Shown here: positions 24,920-32,782 of the stretch, one piece after another
Layout: every line of letters begins with the position of its first letter
Position numbering within the stretch: the first letter of the stretch is position 1
Origin: Limisoma sp963601185
GTDB taxonomy: Bacteria; Bacteroidota; Bacteroidia; Bacteroidales; Muribaculaceae
Direction: 5' to 3'
Assembly: GCA_963601185.1 (NCBI GenBank)
Contig: CAVCEE010000012.1
Coordinates: 1-64,000, forward strand
DNA: 64,000 bases
Translations under genes and position numbers: made by a program
Notes under the pieces: model-generated
Database searches by the model: none
What the model was told of the DNA's origin: nothing
Seen by the model: the letters and a program-made list of their open reading frames with translations, nothing else

Positions 24920-26263
24920 ATGTCTCTTTCTTCATTGACAGCCATTTCGCCTATTGACGGTCGCTATCGCAGCAAAGTCGAGGCTTTGGAAAATTATTAT
25001 TCGGAGTATGCGCTGATTCGCTATCGCGTAAAAGTTGAAATCGAATATTTTATCGCCCTATGTGAACTCCCGTTGCCGCAACTGAAAGGCGTCGACGCAT
25101 CGCTTTTCCCTGCCTTGCGCGACATCTACGGCAATTTCTCGGTAGAAGATGCGCAGCGCGTGAAGGACATCGAGAGTGTGACCAATCACGACGTGAAGGC
25201 TGTTGAATACTTCATCAAGGAGCAGTTCGACAAACTCGGCTTGGCTGAGTTCAAGGAGTTTATCCACTTCGGACTTACTTCTCAGGACATCAACAACACT
25301 TCAGTGCCGATGCTCATCCGCGACTCTATCCACGAAGCCTACCTGCCGCTGCTCGGCGAGATGATTGACCTGCTCAATAAGTATGCCGATGAATGGAAGG
25401 ACATTCCGATGCTTGCCAAGACCCACGGACAGCCGGCTTCGCCTACACGTTTGGGCAAGGAAATCCGCGTGTTTGCCTACCGATTGGAGCAGCAGGTGAA
25501 ACTGTTGAAACAAGTGCCCGTCAGCGGTAAGTTCGGCGGCGCTACTGGTAATTTCAACGCTCACCGCGTGTCGTTTCCCGACTACGATTGGCGTGCATTT
25601 GCCAAAAAGTTTCTCAACGAGCGTCTCGGCATCGAGCGCGAAGAGTGGACCACACAAATTTCAAACTACGACAATCTTGCTGCCCTGTTTAACTCGATGG
25701 CACGCATCAACACGGTGATGATCGACCTCGACCGCGATATGTGGCAATATATCTCAATGGAGTATTTCAAGCAGAAAATCAAGGCAGGGGAGGTAGGCTC
25801 TTCGGCGATGCCGCACAAGGTGAACCCAATTGACTTCGAGAATTCGGAAGGCAACCTCGGACTTGCCAACGCCATCCTCGGACATCTTGCCAATAAGTTG
25901 CCGGTGTCACGTCTACAGCGCGACCTCACCGACTCTACTGTACTTCGCAATGTTGGCGTGCCTTTGGCTCACATGCTCATCGCTCTCCACAGCACGCTGA
26001 AGGGTCTGCACAAACTGCTGCTCAACGAGTCGGCAATCAGCCGCGACCTCGACAATATGTGGAATGTCGTTGCTGAAGCAATCCAGACCATTCTGCGCCG
26101 CGAGGGCTACGAGAAGCCTTACGAGACTCTGAAGGCTCTCACCCGTACCAACGAGAAGGTGAACGGCGAGAGCATAGCCCGGTTTATCGACACTCTCAAC
26201 GTTGGCGATGCGGTGAAGGAGGAACTTAAAGCCATCACGCCACACAACTACACTGGTTTCTAA
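24920..26263 (+). CDS. purB: adenylosuccinate lyase
   Basis: 447 residues. Cleaves SAICAR and adenylosuccinate in purine synthesis. The fumarase/lyase superfamily signature GSSAMPHKVNP is present, with LTSQDINNT and KTHGQPASPTRLG upstream carrying the His residues. The family-typical start is LTAISPIDGRY. The length fits the E. coli-like form. Followed by a 17-bp perfect hairpin terminator. Preceded by its own promoter. Confidence 0.97.
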   Translation: MSLSSLTAISPIDGRYRSKVEALENYYSEYALIRYRVKVEIEYFIALCELPLPQLKGVDASLFPALRDIYGNFSVEDAQRVKDIESVTNHDVKAVEYFIKEQFDKLGLAEFKEFIHFGLTSQDINNTSVPMLIRDSIHEAYLPLLGEMIDLLNKYADEWKDIPMLAKTHGQPASPTRLGKEIRVFAYRLEQQVKLLKQVPVSGKFGGATGNFNAHRVSFPDYDWRAFAKKFLNERLGIEREEWTTQISNYDNLAALFNSMARINTVMIDLDRDMWQYISMEYFKQKIKAGEVGSSAMPHKVNPIDFENSEGNLGLANAILGHLANKLPVSRLQRDLTDSTVLRNVGVPLAHMLIALHSTLKGLHKLLLNESAISRDLDNMWNVVAEAIQTILRREGYEKPYETLKALTRTNEKVNGESIARFIDTLNVGDAVKEELKAITPHNYTGF

Positions 26264-26276
26264 AACAGTAGTCTAT

Positions 26277-26332
26277 AGTGCACAATTAAAAAGAATGTTA
26301 AAAACAACAAACCTTTTTAATTGTGCACTTTT
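26277..26332 (+). terminator. purB terminator with a 17-bp perfect stem
   Basis: AGTGCACAATTAAAAAG (26277-26293) pairs perfectly with CTTTTTAATTGTGCACT (26313-26329); 19-nt loop. Begins 14 nt after the purB stop. A short T run follows. Confidence 0.7.
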
Positions 26333-26492
26333 CAGTTTGGAAAAAATAACGTTACTTTGTCAATGGAATTATGAATTAATTTGTTTGTTAAGATCTACAA
26401 GTCTAAGAAAGATTAAATCATTGACCAATAGCATATTTTAGTAAATAAAACGCCGAGAGGCAGTATGTGAAAAATTAATAATTAGTTTTACT

Positions 26493-27959
26493 ATGGAAGA
26501 GAACAAGAAGCCGAAAAGAAGAAGAATCGGTGAATCTCAGGAAATGGGTGCTGAAAACGGGCACTTTGAAAAAGTTACTTACAGTCCGAAAGCGGCATTC
26601 GTGTCGAGCGATGCCACTCCGGCTCAGTCAACGTCGGACGACAATGGTAGCGATGCGACCGCACGTCAGGATTACCACAAACCAAGTTACAATTCAGGCA
26701 ACTACAACAACTACGACAACAATTATCGCCAGGGCGGCTACAACAATCGCCAAGGTGGCTATAATAATCGTCAAGGTGGCTACAATAACAATCGTCAGGG
26801 CGGTTATAACAACCGTCAAGGCGGCTACAACAACAACCGTCAGGGCGGCTACAACAACCGCCAAGGTGGCTACAACAACTACAATAACCAGCAGGAGGGC
26901 GGCTATCAGCAGGGTGGCTACAACAACCGCGGTTATCAGCAGGAAGGTGGTTACCAGCAAGAGGGCGGTTACAACAACAACCGCCAAGGTGGCTACAACA
27001 ACAATCGTCAGGGTGGCTACAATAATAATCGTCAAGGCGGCTATAACAACAACCGTCAAGGCGGCTATAACAACAACCGTCAGGGCGGCTACAACAACAA
27101 CCGTCAGGGTGGCTACAATAACAACAATCGCCAAGGCGGCTACAACAACCGTCCGGGCGCAAGTTTCAACCGTCAAGGCGGACAACGCTTCACTCCGCGT
27201 CCAAAGCAGATTATCTACGACGTACCTGAGGTTGATCCGAACGAAGAAGTACGCTTGAACAAGTTTATGGCGAATGCCGGTATCTGCTCGCGCCGCGAGG
27301 CTGACGAACTGATACAGCAGGGTCTCGTAAAGGTCAACGGCAATGCGGTGACCGAACTCGGAACAAAGATCAAGCACGATGATGTGGTTGAATACAACGA
27401 CAAGGTGGTTACACTCGAAAACAAGTGTTACATCCTTCTCAACAAGCCGAAGGACTGCGTGACTACGAGCGATGACCCAGACGGACGTCTTACCGTTATG
27501 GACATCGTGAAGAATGCCTGCAAGGAGCGTATTTATCCTGTAGGTCGTCTGGACCGCAACACGACTGGTGTGCTCTTGCTCACCAACGACGGTGACCTCG
27601 CTTCAAAACTTACTCACCCTAAGTTCGTGAAGAAAAAAATCTATCAGGTGTGGACCGACAAGGACATCGCAGAGGACGATATGCAGCAACTTGCTGACGG
27701 CATCGAACTCGACGACGGACCAATCCACGCTGACGCCATCAGTTATGTCAACGACCACGACAAAAACCAGGCTGGCATCGAAATCCACTCAGGACGTAAC
27801 CGTATCGTGCGCCGTATGTTTGAGTCGTTGGGCTATCGCGTGACTAAACTCGATCGCGTGTACTTCGCAGGTCTCACCAAGAAGAACTTGCCTCGCGGCC
27901 GCTGGCGTTACCTCACTCAGGAGGAAGTGAACTTCCTGAAACAGGGCTCTTTTGAATAA
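26493..27959 (+). CDS. pseudouridine synthase (RluB/RsuA type) with a long Arg-Gln-Gly-Gly-Tyr-Asn repeat region
   Basis: 488 residues. Residues about 1-75 are polar. About residues 70-235 are low-complexity, with some 14 copies of RQGGYNN(N) and a central QQEGGYQQ variant. From about 247 an S4 RNA-binding domain (RLNKFMANAGICSRREADELI) and then the catalytic RsuA-like domain follow: GRLDRNTTGVLLLTNDGDL contains the catalytic Asp, then SGRNRIVRRMFES. It isomerises a uridine in ribosomal RNA. The N-terminal region is disordered and may bind RNA or condense. The repeats are encoded by near-identical DNA units with codon variation. It precedes asnS by 34 nt. Confidence 0.92.
   Translation: MEENKKPKRRRIGESQEMGAENGHFEKVTYSPKAAFVSSDATPAQSTSDDNGSDATARQDYHKPSYNSGNYNNYDNNYRQGGYNNRQGGYNNRQGGYNNNRQGGYNNRQGGYNNNRQGGYNNRQGGYNNYNNQQEGGYQQGGYNNRGYQQEGGYQQEGGYNNNRQGGYNNNRQGGYNNNRQGGYNNNRQGGYNNNRQGGYNNNRQGGYNNNNRQGGYNNRPGASFNRQGGQRFTPRPKQIIYDVPEVDPNEEVRLNKFMANAGICSRREADELIQQGLVKVNGNAVTELGTKIKHDDVVEYNDKVVTLENKCYILLNKPKDCVTTSDDPDGRLTVMDIVKNACKERIYPVGRLDRNTTGVLLLTNDGDLASKLTHPKFVKKKIYQVWTDKDIAEDDMQQLADGIELDDGPIHADAISYVNDHDKNQAGIEIHSGRNRIVRRMFESLGYRVTKLDRVYFAGLTKKNLPRGRWRYLTQEEVNFLKQGSFE
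26725..27160 (+). repeat. in-frame 21-24 bp tandem repeats (RQGGYNN units)
   Basis: Tandem DNA units such as CGTCAGGGCGGCTACAACAA, alternating 21 and 24 bp, in two blocks of seven separated by a Gln-Glu variant at about 26884-26976. Third-position differences between units (CAA/CAG, GGC/GGT) show some age, yet copies are close enough for slippage or recombination. Confidence 0.9.
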
Positions 27960-27993
27960 CAGTTATTGGAAACGCTGATAATAAAAACAGAAA

Positions 27994-29382
27994 ATGAAAC
28001 GTACAAAAATATCAGAAATCTGGGCTCCTGAACTGATAGGAACCGACGTATGCGTAAAAGGCTGGGTGCGTACCCGCCGTGGCAACAAGCACGTGCAGTT
28101 TGTTGCGCTCAACGACGGTTCTACTATCAAGAACCTTCAGATTGTCTTCGACATGGAGAAGTTCTCCGACGAGCAGTTGAAACCTATCACGACCGGTGCA
28201 AGCATCCACGTTGAGGGAAAATTGGTCGAGTCGCAGGGCAAAGGCCAGGCAGCGGAAGTTCAGGCAGAAACACTCGAAATCTACGGCACTGCCGATCCTG
28301 AAACATATCCTTTGCAGAAGAAGGGTCACACGTTGGAATTCCTTCGTGAAAAGGCTCACCTCCGTCCGCGCACCAACACATTCGGTGCTGTGCTCCGCAT
28401 CCGCCACACGTTGGCTTATGCTATCCACAAATTCTTCAACGACAGAGGTTTCTTCTATCTCAACACTCCGCTCATCACTTCGAGCGACTGTGAGGGTGCC
28501 GGTGCGATGTTCCAGGTGACTACGCTCAACCTCAACGACCTCCCTAAGGGCGAGGACGGAAAGGTGGACTACTCCAACGATTTCTTTGGCAAGCCGGCGA
28601 GCCTTACCGTTTCCGGACAACTTGAAGGCGAACTTGGAGCAACGGCTCTCGGTGCAATCTACACGTTCGGCCCTACTTTCCGTGCTGAAAATTCCAACAC
28701 TCCACGCCATTTGTCGGAGTTTTGGATGATTGAGCCTGAGGTCGCTTTCAACGACATCAACGACAATATGGAACTGGCAGAGGACTTCATCAAGTACTGC
28801 GTGAACTACGCTCTTGAGAATGCTGCCGACGACATCGAGTTCCTTGCCAAGATGTACGACGAAGACCTTGTTGAGCGACTCAAATCGGTTGTCAACACTG
28901 AGTTCGTGCGCCTCACCTACACTGAGGGCGTGAAAATCCTCGAGGAGTCGGGTCACAAATTTGAATTCCCTGTTTATTGGGGTGCTGACCTCCAGAGCGA
29001 GCACGAGCGTTTCCTCGTTGAGGAGCATTTCAAGAAGCCGGTTATCCTTACCGACTATCCGAAGGAGATTAAGGCATTCTATATGAAGCAGAATGAAGAC
29101 GGTAAGACCGTGCGCGCTATGGATGTGCTTTTCCCGAAAATCGGCGAGATTATCGGCGGATCGGAGCGAGAGGAAAGTTACGAGAAACTCAACCAGCGCA
29201 TCGAAGAACTCGGTATTCCGATGAAGGATATGTGGTGGTATCTCGACACACGTCGCTTCGGCACTGTGCCTCACTCAGGTTTCGGACTCGGCTTCGAGCG
29301 CCTTGTGCTGTTTGTAACGGGTATGACTAACATCCGTGACGTCATTGCGTTCCCACGCACACCGGGCAACTGCGAATTCTAA
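27994..29382 (+). CDS. asnS: asparaginyl-tRNA synthetase
   Basis: 462 residues. N-terminal OB-fold anticodon-binding domain (VCVKGWVRTRRGNKHVQFVALNDG), then a class II catalytic core: FGPTFRAENSNTPRHLSEFWMIEPE (motif 2) and the GFGLGFERLVLF motif 3 region. The FRAENSNT and RHLSEFWM features separate Asn from Asp enzymes. A rho-independent hairpin follows in the 85-nt gap before mscL. ATG at 27994, 34 nt after the pseudouridine synthase gene. Confidence 0.97.
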   Translation: MKRTKISEIWAPELIGTDVCVKGWVRTRRGNKHVQFVALNDGSTIKNLQIVFDMEKFSDEQLKPITTGASIHVEGKLVESQGKGQAAEVQAETLEIYGTADPETYPLQKKGHTLEFLREKAHLRPRTNTFGAVLRIRHTLAYAIHKFFNDRGFFYLNTPLITSSDCEGAGAMFQVTTLNLNDLPKGEDGKVDYSNDFFGKPASLTVSGQLEGELGATALGAIYTFGPTFRAENSNTPRHLSEFWMIEPEVAFNDINDNMELAEDFIKYCVNYALENAADDIEFLAKMYDEDLVERLKSVVNTEFVRLTYTEGVKILEESGHKFEFPVYWGADLQSEHERFLVEEHFKKPVILTDYPKEIKAFYMKQNEDGKTVRAMDVLFPKIGEIIGGSEREESYEKLNQRIEELGIPMKDMWWYLDTRRFGTVPHSGFGLGFERLVLFVTGMTNIRDVIAFPRTPGNCEF

Positions 29383-29402
29383 AAAACAAGTATAAACTAT
29401 GC

Positions 29403-29450
29403 AACAGGACCTATTCACTGGCGAGAGCCTCGGATTGGTCCTGTTTTGCC
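29403..29450 (+). terminator. asnS terminator
   Basis: AACAGGACC (29403-29411) and GGTCCTGTT (29437-29445) form a 9-bp stem with a T-rich tail, 20 nt after the stop. Confidence 0.6.
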
Positions 29451-29468
29451 TTAAAACAAAAAACACAA

Positions 29469-29903
29469 ATGGGTAAATCTAAATTTCTTCAAGACTTCAA
29501 GGCTTTTGCTATGCGTGGCAATGTAGTCGACATGGCTGTCGGTGTGATCATCGGCGGTGCTTTCGGTAAAATCATCTCGTCGGTCGTTGCCGACATCATT
29601 ATGCCTCCGCTTGGACTCATCATTGGTGGCGTTAACTTCACTGACCTTAAGTGGGAGATGAAAGCGGCTGCCGACGGTCAGGAAGCCGTGACGCTAAACT
29701 ATGGCAACTTCCTTCAGACGGCATTCGACTTCATAATCATCGCATTCAGCATCTTCCTTTTCATCAAACTCATATCCAAGTTGGCGCATAAGAAAGAGGA
29801 AGAGCCTGCTCCAGAGCCGGCACCGGAACCAAGCAAGGAAGAAGTGTTGCTCACTGAAATCCGCGACCTGCTCAAACAGCAGAACGAGAAAAGCGGCAAA
29901 TAG
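29469..29903 (+). CDS. mscL: large-conductance mechanosensitive channel
   Basis: 144 residues. The pore-forming pentamer opens under membrane tension to release osmolytes. N-terminal helix FLQDFKAFAMRGNVVDMAVGVIIGGAFGKI (first 40 residues) is the classic MscL TM1. A periplasmic loop follows, then TM2 (FDFIIIAFSIFLFIKLI) and a C-terminal charged bundle (KKEEEPAPEPAPEPSKEEVLL) with a Pro-Ala-Glu linker longer than in E. coli. Length is normal. Confidence 0.97.
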   Translation: MGKSKFLQDFKAFAMRGNVVDMAVGVIIGGAFGKIISSVVADIIMPPLGLIIGGVNFTDLKWEMKAAADGQEAVTLNYGNFLQTAFDFIIIAFSIFLFIKLISKLAHKKEEEPAPEPAPEPSKEEVLLTEIRDLLKQQNEKSGK

Positions 29904-29938
29904 CGAAAAAAACATTTGAAAAAAATAGGCCAAAAGTG

Positions 29939-29968
29939 TTGCGAAATCGAGAAAAGTAAGTAACTTTG
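29939..29968 (+). promoter_or_regulatory. tRNA-Pro promoter
   Basis: TTG (29939-29941), 19-nt spacer, TAACTTTG (29961-29968); the tRNA starts 18 nt downstream. Confidence 0.7.
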
Positions 29969-29985
29969 CATTCGATTTACGGAAT

Positions 29986-30059
29986 CGGGGTGTAGCACAG
30001 TTGGCTAGCGCGCCACGTTCGGGACGTGGAGGTCGGAAGTTCGAGTCTTCTCACCCCGA
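29986..30059 (+). tRNA. tRNA-Pro (anticodon CGG)
   Basis: Acceptor CGGGGTG pairs CACCCCG; anticodon stem CCACG/CGTGG with loop TTCGGGA (anticodon CGG); T-loop TTCGAGT. Discriminator A, CCA not encoded. Confidence 0.95.
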
Positions 30060-30060
30060 C

Positions 30061-30112
30061 AAAATGAGGCTTAAAAGATTGTACGGCAATCGTTTGAGCC
30101 TCATTTTTTTTG
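30061..30112 (+). terminator. terminator after tRNA-Pro
   Basis: AAAATGAGGCT (30061-30071) pairs AGCCTCATTTT (30097-30107), with an inner GATTG/CAATC stem and a T tract after. Directly follows the tRNA. Confidence 0.8.
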
Positions 30113-30196
30113 ATTTGCACTGATTCGGAATTCTAAGATTCCAAATGGGGTTCAGACGAGAATTGTTCGTGCGTCGGTATTTTAACACTTGGGATG

Positions 30197-30227
30197 TTGC
30201 GCAATTCTCGGATTTTGTTTAATTTCG
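30197..30227 (+). promoter_or_regulatory. promoter of the CapD-type gene
   Basis: TTG (30197-30199), 20-nt spacer, TAATTTCG (30220-30227), a TAnnTTCG-type -7 element. The ATG at 30350 leaves a long untranslated leader of about 115 nt. Confidence 0.55.
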
Positions 30228-30349
30228 CAAGCGAACAAGGCAAATTCTTAATTTATTTTTGTATCAATAATTTAAAAATTGCAAAGAGGGTACGACAAGA
30301 AATGTCGAAAGGGAAATTTTAGCAAATAATTGAATTGAATCATAACCGG

Positions 30350-32272
30350 ATGAAATTGTTACAGAAATTTAGAAGTTGGTGTTTTTCGAGTGGAACACTT
30401 CCTTATTGGTGCATTTTGGCATACGATAGTTTCTCTGTTGTAGTGTCAGGCTTTTTTGTTTACTATTTGCAGTATGGCCTTACAAATCTGTTGGAAAACA
30501 TTACCCGTGTATCATTGGGATTGGTTGTGTGTTTGGTGGTCTATATGGCTGCATTCATCGTATTCCATACATTCAAGGGGATGCTGCGCTTTTCTTCGTT
30601 TGTCGACTTGAAGCGTGTGGCATATTCCACATTCACTGCCAGTATTGCAATCAGTGCTCTCCATCAGTTGCAGGTGCATTGCGGGCTGACGCCGTATATG
30701 GTCATTCCGCGTTTTTTGAGCGGTGTGCAGATGTTTGTCACGGCGACTATGCTTATGTGGGTGATTCGCATCTTGGCAAAGATGCTCCACGATAATTACG
30801 GTAGAGGAAATACGCCAAACGCATTTATCTACGGCTGTATGTCGGGAAGTGTGGCTTTGGCAAAAAGCATACGTTCGGAAGCGCCTTCGCCATTCCATGT
30901 GGCAGGTTTTGTGACCGACGACAAGAGCAAAGATTCAACATGGTTGTTGGGCGAGAGGGTGTTTTACGACGATGGTACTATTGTCAACACAATGCGGAGG
31001 TACAATGCAAAAGTGATGCTGGTCTCGCCGCATCAGACGGAGCGTTTCACGCATCGTACGAATCTGATTGATGCCCTTATTGCCGCCAAGATAAAGATCA
31101 TGATGATGCCGATAGCGGAAGAATGGGACGGCAAGTCGGAACTGTTGCACAAACAGTTGCATGAAGTAGACATCGAGGACTTGTTGCCGCGTGACAAGAT
31201 TGAGGTGGATATGGATGCCATCAAGAAGATGCTTACGGGACGCAGGATTCTTATCACCGGTGCCGCCGGCAGTATTGGCTCGGAGATGGCACGACAGGTT
31301 GCGGCGTTTAATCCCGAAGAACTTATACTCGTGGATCAGGCGGAGACTCCTATGCACGATGTGCGGCTTTTTATGAAACGCAACCATCGCGACTTGAAAG
31401 TGTGGACTATTGTCGGCTCTATCACGAATCAGTCGCAGATGGAAGAAATCTTCTCTTCCCACAAGCCGGAATTCGTGTTTCACGCTGCAGCCTACAAGCA
31501 TGTGCCGATGATGGAGGACAATCCTGCTATGGCTATCCAGAATAACGTGTTCGGAACGCGCGTCATCGCCGACCTCGCCGTGAAATACGGCACGAAGAAG
31601 TTTGTGATGATTTCTACGGACAAGGCGGTTAATCCCACCAACGTGATGGGATGCAGCAAGCGTATATGCGAAATCTATTGCCAGTCGCTCAACAAAGCAA
31701 TTCAGGACGGCGAGGTGAAGGGAACGACACAGTTTGTTACTACGCGTTTTGGCAATGTCCTCGGTTCGAATGGCAGTGTCATACCGTTGTTTAAGCAGCA
31801 GATAAGGAGAGGCGGGCCGGTGACGGTGACACATAAGGATGTCATCCGCTTCTTTATGCTCATCCCTGAGGCGTGCCGACTCGTTCTTGAAGCCGGAACG
31901 ATGGGAAAAGGCGGTGAGATTTTTGTATTTGATATGGGCGAGCCAGTGCGTATTAGCGACCTCGCTCAACGAATGATAGACTTGTCGGGAGCGAAGAACG
32001 TGGAGATAAAGTATATTGGTCTGCGTGATGGCGAGAAACTCTATGAAGAGGTGCTCAGCGATGCCGAGCAGACGAAACCTACAGTCCATCCTAAAATCAA
32101 AGTCGCTTCTGTAAGGGAATATCCGTATGAATTGGCACTCCAGAACGAAAAAATACTCTATGACCTTTCGCTTCATTATGACGATATGGCGATAGTCAAG
32201 AAGATGAAAGACATTGTGCCGGAATACAAGAGCCGTCACTCCAAATACGAAGTGCTGGACAATAATCAGTAG
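30350..32272 (+). CDS. membrane-bound UDP-N-acetylhexosamine 4,6-dehydratase (CapD/FlaA1/WbpM type)
   Basis: About 640 residues from the ATG at 30350; an in-frame TTG 15 nt upstream is less likely. Four N-terminal membrane helices (about residues 10-130) precede a first Rossmann-like domain. The catalytic domain follows with TGAAGSIGSEMARQV for NAD(P), VFHAAAYKHVPMMEDNP, and STDKAVNPTNVMGCSKR. In the last, a Met-x3-Lys replaces the usual Tyr-x3-Lys, as in PglF/FlaA1-type dehydratases. It makes keto-sugar nucleotides for surface polysaccharide or glycoprotein glycans. No other polysaccharide genes lie next to it. Confidence 0.9.
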   Translation: MKLLQKFRSWCFSSGTLPYWCILAYDSFSVVVSGFFVYYLQYGLTNLLENITRVSLGLVVCLVVYMAAFIVFHTFKGMLRFSSFVDLKRVAYSTFTASIAISALHQLQVHCGLTPYMVIPRFLSGVQMFVTATMLMWVIRILAKMLHDNYGRGNTPNAFIYGCMSGSVALAKSIRSEAPSPFHVAGFVTDDKSKDSTWLLGERVFYDDGTIVNTMRRYNAKVMLVSPHQTERFTHRTNLIDALIAAKIKIMMMPIAEEWDGKSELLHKQLHEVDIEDLLPRDKIEVDMDAIKKMLTGRRILITGAAGSIGSEMARQVAAFNPEELILVDQAETPMHDVRLFMKRNHRDLKVWTIVGSITNQSQMEEIFSSHKPEFVFHAAAYKHVPMMEDNPAMAIQNNVFGTRVIADLAVKYGTKKFVMISTDKAVNPTNVMGCSKRICEIYCQSLNKAIQDGEVKGTTQFVTTRFGNVLGSNGSVIPLFKQQIRRGGPVTVTHKDVIRFFMLIPEACRLVLEAGTMGKGGEIFVFDMGEPVRISDLAQRMIDLSGAKNVEIKYIGLRDGEKLYEEVLSDAEQTKPTVHPKIKVASVREYPYELALQNEKILYDLSLHYDDMAIVKKMKDIVPEYKSRHSKYEVLDNNQ

Positions 32273-32347
32273 AGCCATATCGGTATAACTGATTTTTCTC
32301 TCTGGATATTAATCCAGTCGAGTCCTGACATGGCGCCACCTACGACA

Positions 32348-32479
32348 GCGGATGTTTCTGTTGGTGATGGCGGTGCCCACTACGGGGCACAGTGCTTGAT
32401 TCAATCCTTAACCACGGGCAGAACCCCGTGGTTAGCAACACGGCACTCCGACGGAGTGCACTACCACGCAGATGTTTCT
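32348..32479. repeat. triple-hairpin REP-like element with flanking direct repeats
   Basis: GCGGATGTTTCT (32348-32359) and GCAGATGTTTCT (32468-32479) are 120 nt apart and differ by one base. Between them lie three perfect hairpins: GTGCCC/GGGCAC (32373-32390), TAACCACGGG/CCCGTGGTTA (32409-32434) and GCACTCC/GGAGTGC (32443-32459). It resembles short palindromic intergenic elements of Bacteroidales. Confidence 0.6.
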
Positions 32480-32543
32480 ATTCCCACGATTCTTCTACTG
32501 AGCCTTGAGGATTGCGTTCTTTGGATTGGTGGTGGGGGTATAA

Positions 32544-32579
32544 CAAAAAAAGATGTTTCGGTTGAAACATCTTTTTTTG
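32544..32579. terminator. bidirectional terminator next to tRNA-Gln
   Basis: AGATGTTTC and GAAACATCT with flanking A7 and T7 make a stem of about 16 bp with a GGTT loop. It lies immediately downstream of tRNA-Gln on the minus strand. Confidence 0.85.
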
Positions 32580-32650
32580 TTGTCCAGGAAGGACTCGAAC
32601 CCTCACAGGCGGAACCAGAATCCGAAGTGCTACCATTACACCACTGGACA
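32580..32650 (-). tRNA. tRNA-Gln (anticodon CUG)
   Basis: On the minus strand, acceptor TGTCCAG pairs CTGGACA; D-arm GTG/CAC; anticodon loop TTCTGGT (CUG) on a CGGA/TCCG stem with a T-C mismatch at its base; T-arm GAGGGTTCGAGTCCTTC. Discriminator A at 32580. Confidence 0.93.
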
Positions 32651-32782
32651 ATAGATTTTGTTTTTTCGGTAGTGCAAAGGTAGTACATCTATTTCAGTTG
32701 AGCAACTTTTTGGGCAAAAAAATGACAAAAAAAGAGTGTAGGTTTTGTAACCCACACTCTTTCAGAGGTCTTGGCAACCGAA

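Larger units (their letters stand above)
32273..32782. other. gene-poor stretch with hairpin element and tRNA-Gln
   Basis: About 510 nt without a credible protein gene. It holds a three-hairpin element flanked by near-identical 12-bp repeats (32348-32479), a symmetrical terminator (32544-32579) and tRNA-Gln (32580-32650). An open frame spanning 32330-32683 on the plus strand crosses the tRNA and is rejected. Confidence 0.7.

Noticed and set aside
26725..27160. CRISPR-like regular repeats
   Set aside because: Units are contiguous, in frame with the pseudouridine synthase and lack unique spacers.
26694..27377. Hydrophobic Val/Ala/Ile-rich frame opposite the RQGGYNN repeats
   Set aside because: A direct consequence of complementing the repeat codons, not a membrane protein.
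28012..29274. 420-codon open frame on the minus strand
   Set aside because: Antisense to asnS with no recognisable domain.
30935..32278. 447-codon open frame on the minus strand
   Set aside because: Antisense to the CapD-type dehydratase; His- and Arg-rich composition typical of a shadow frame.
32330..32683. 117-codon frame over the hairpin element
   Set aside because: It runs through the terminator and tRNA-Gln and has no conserved features.
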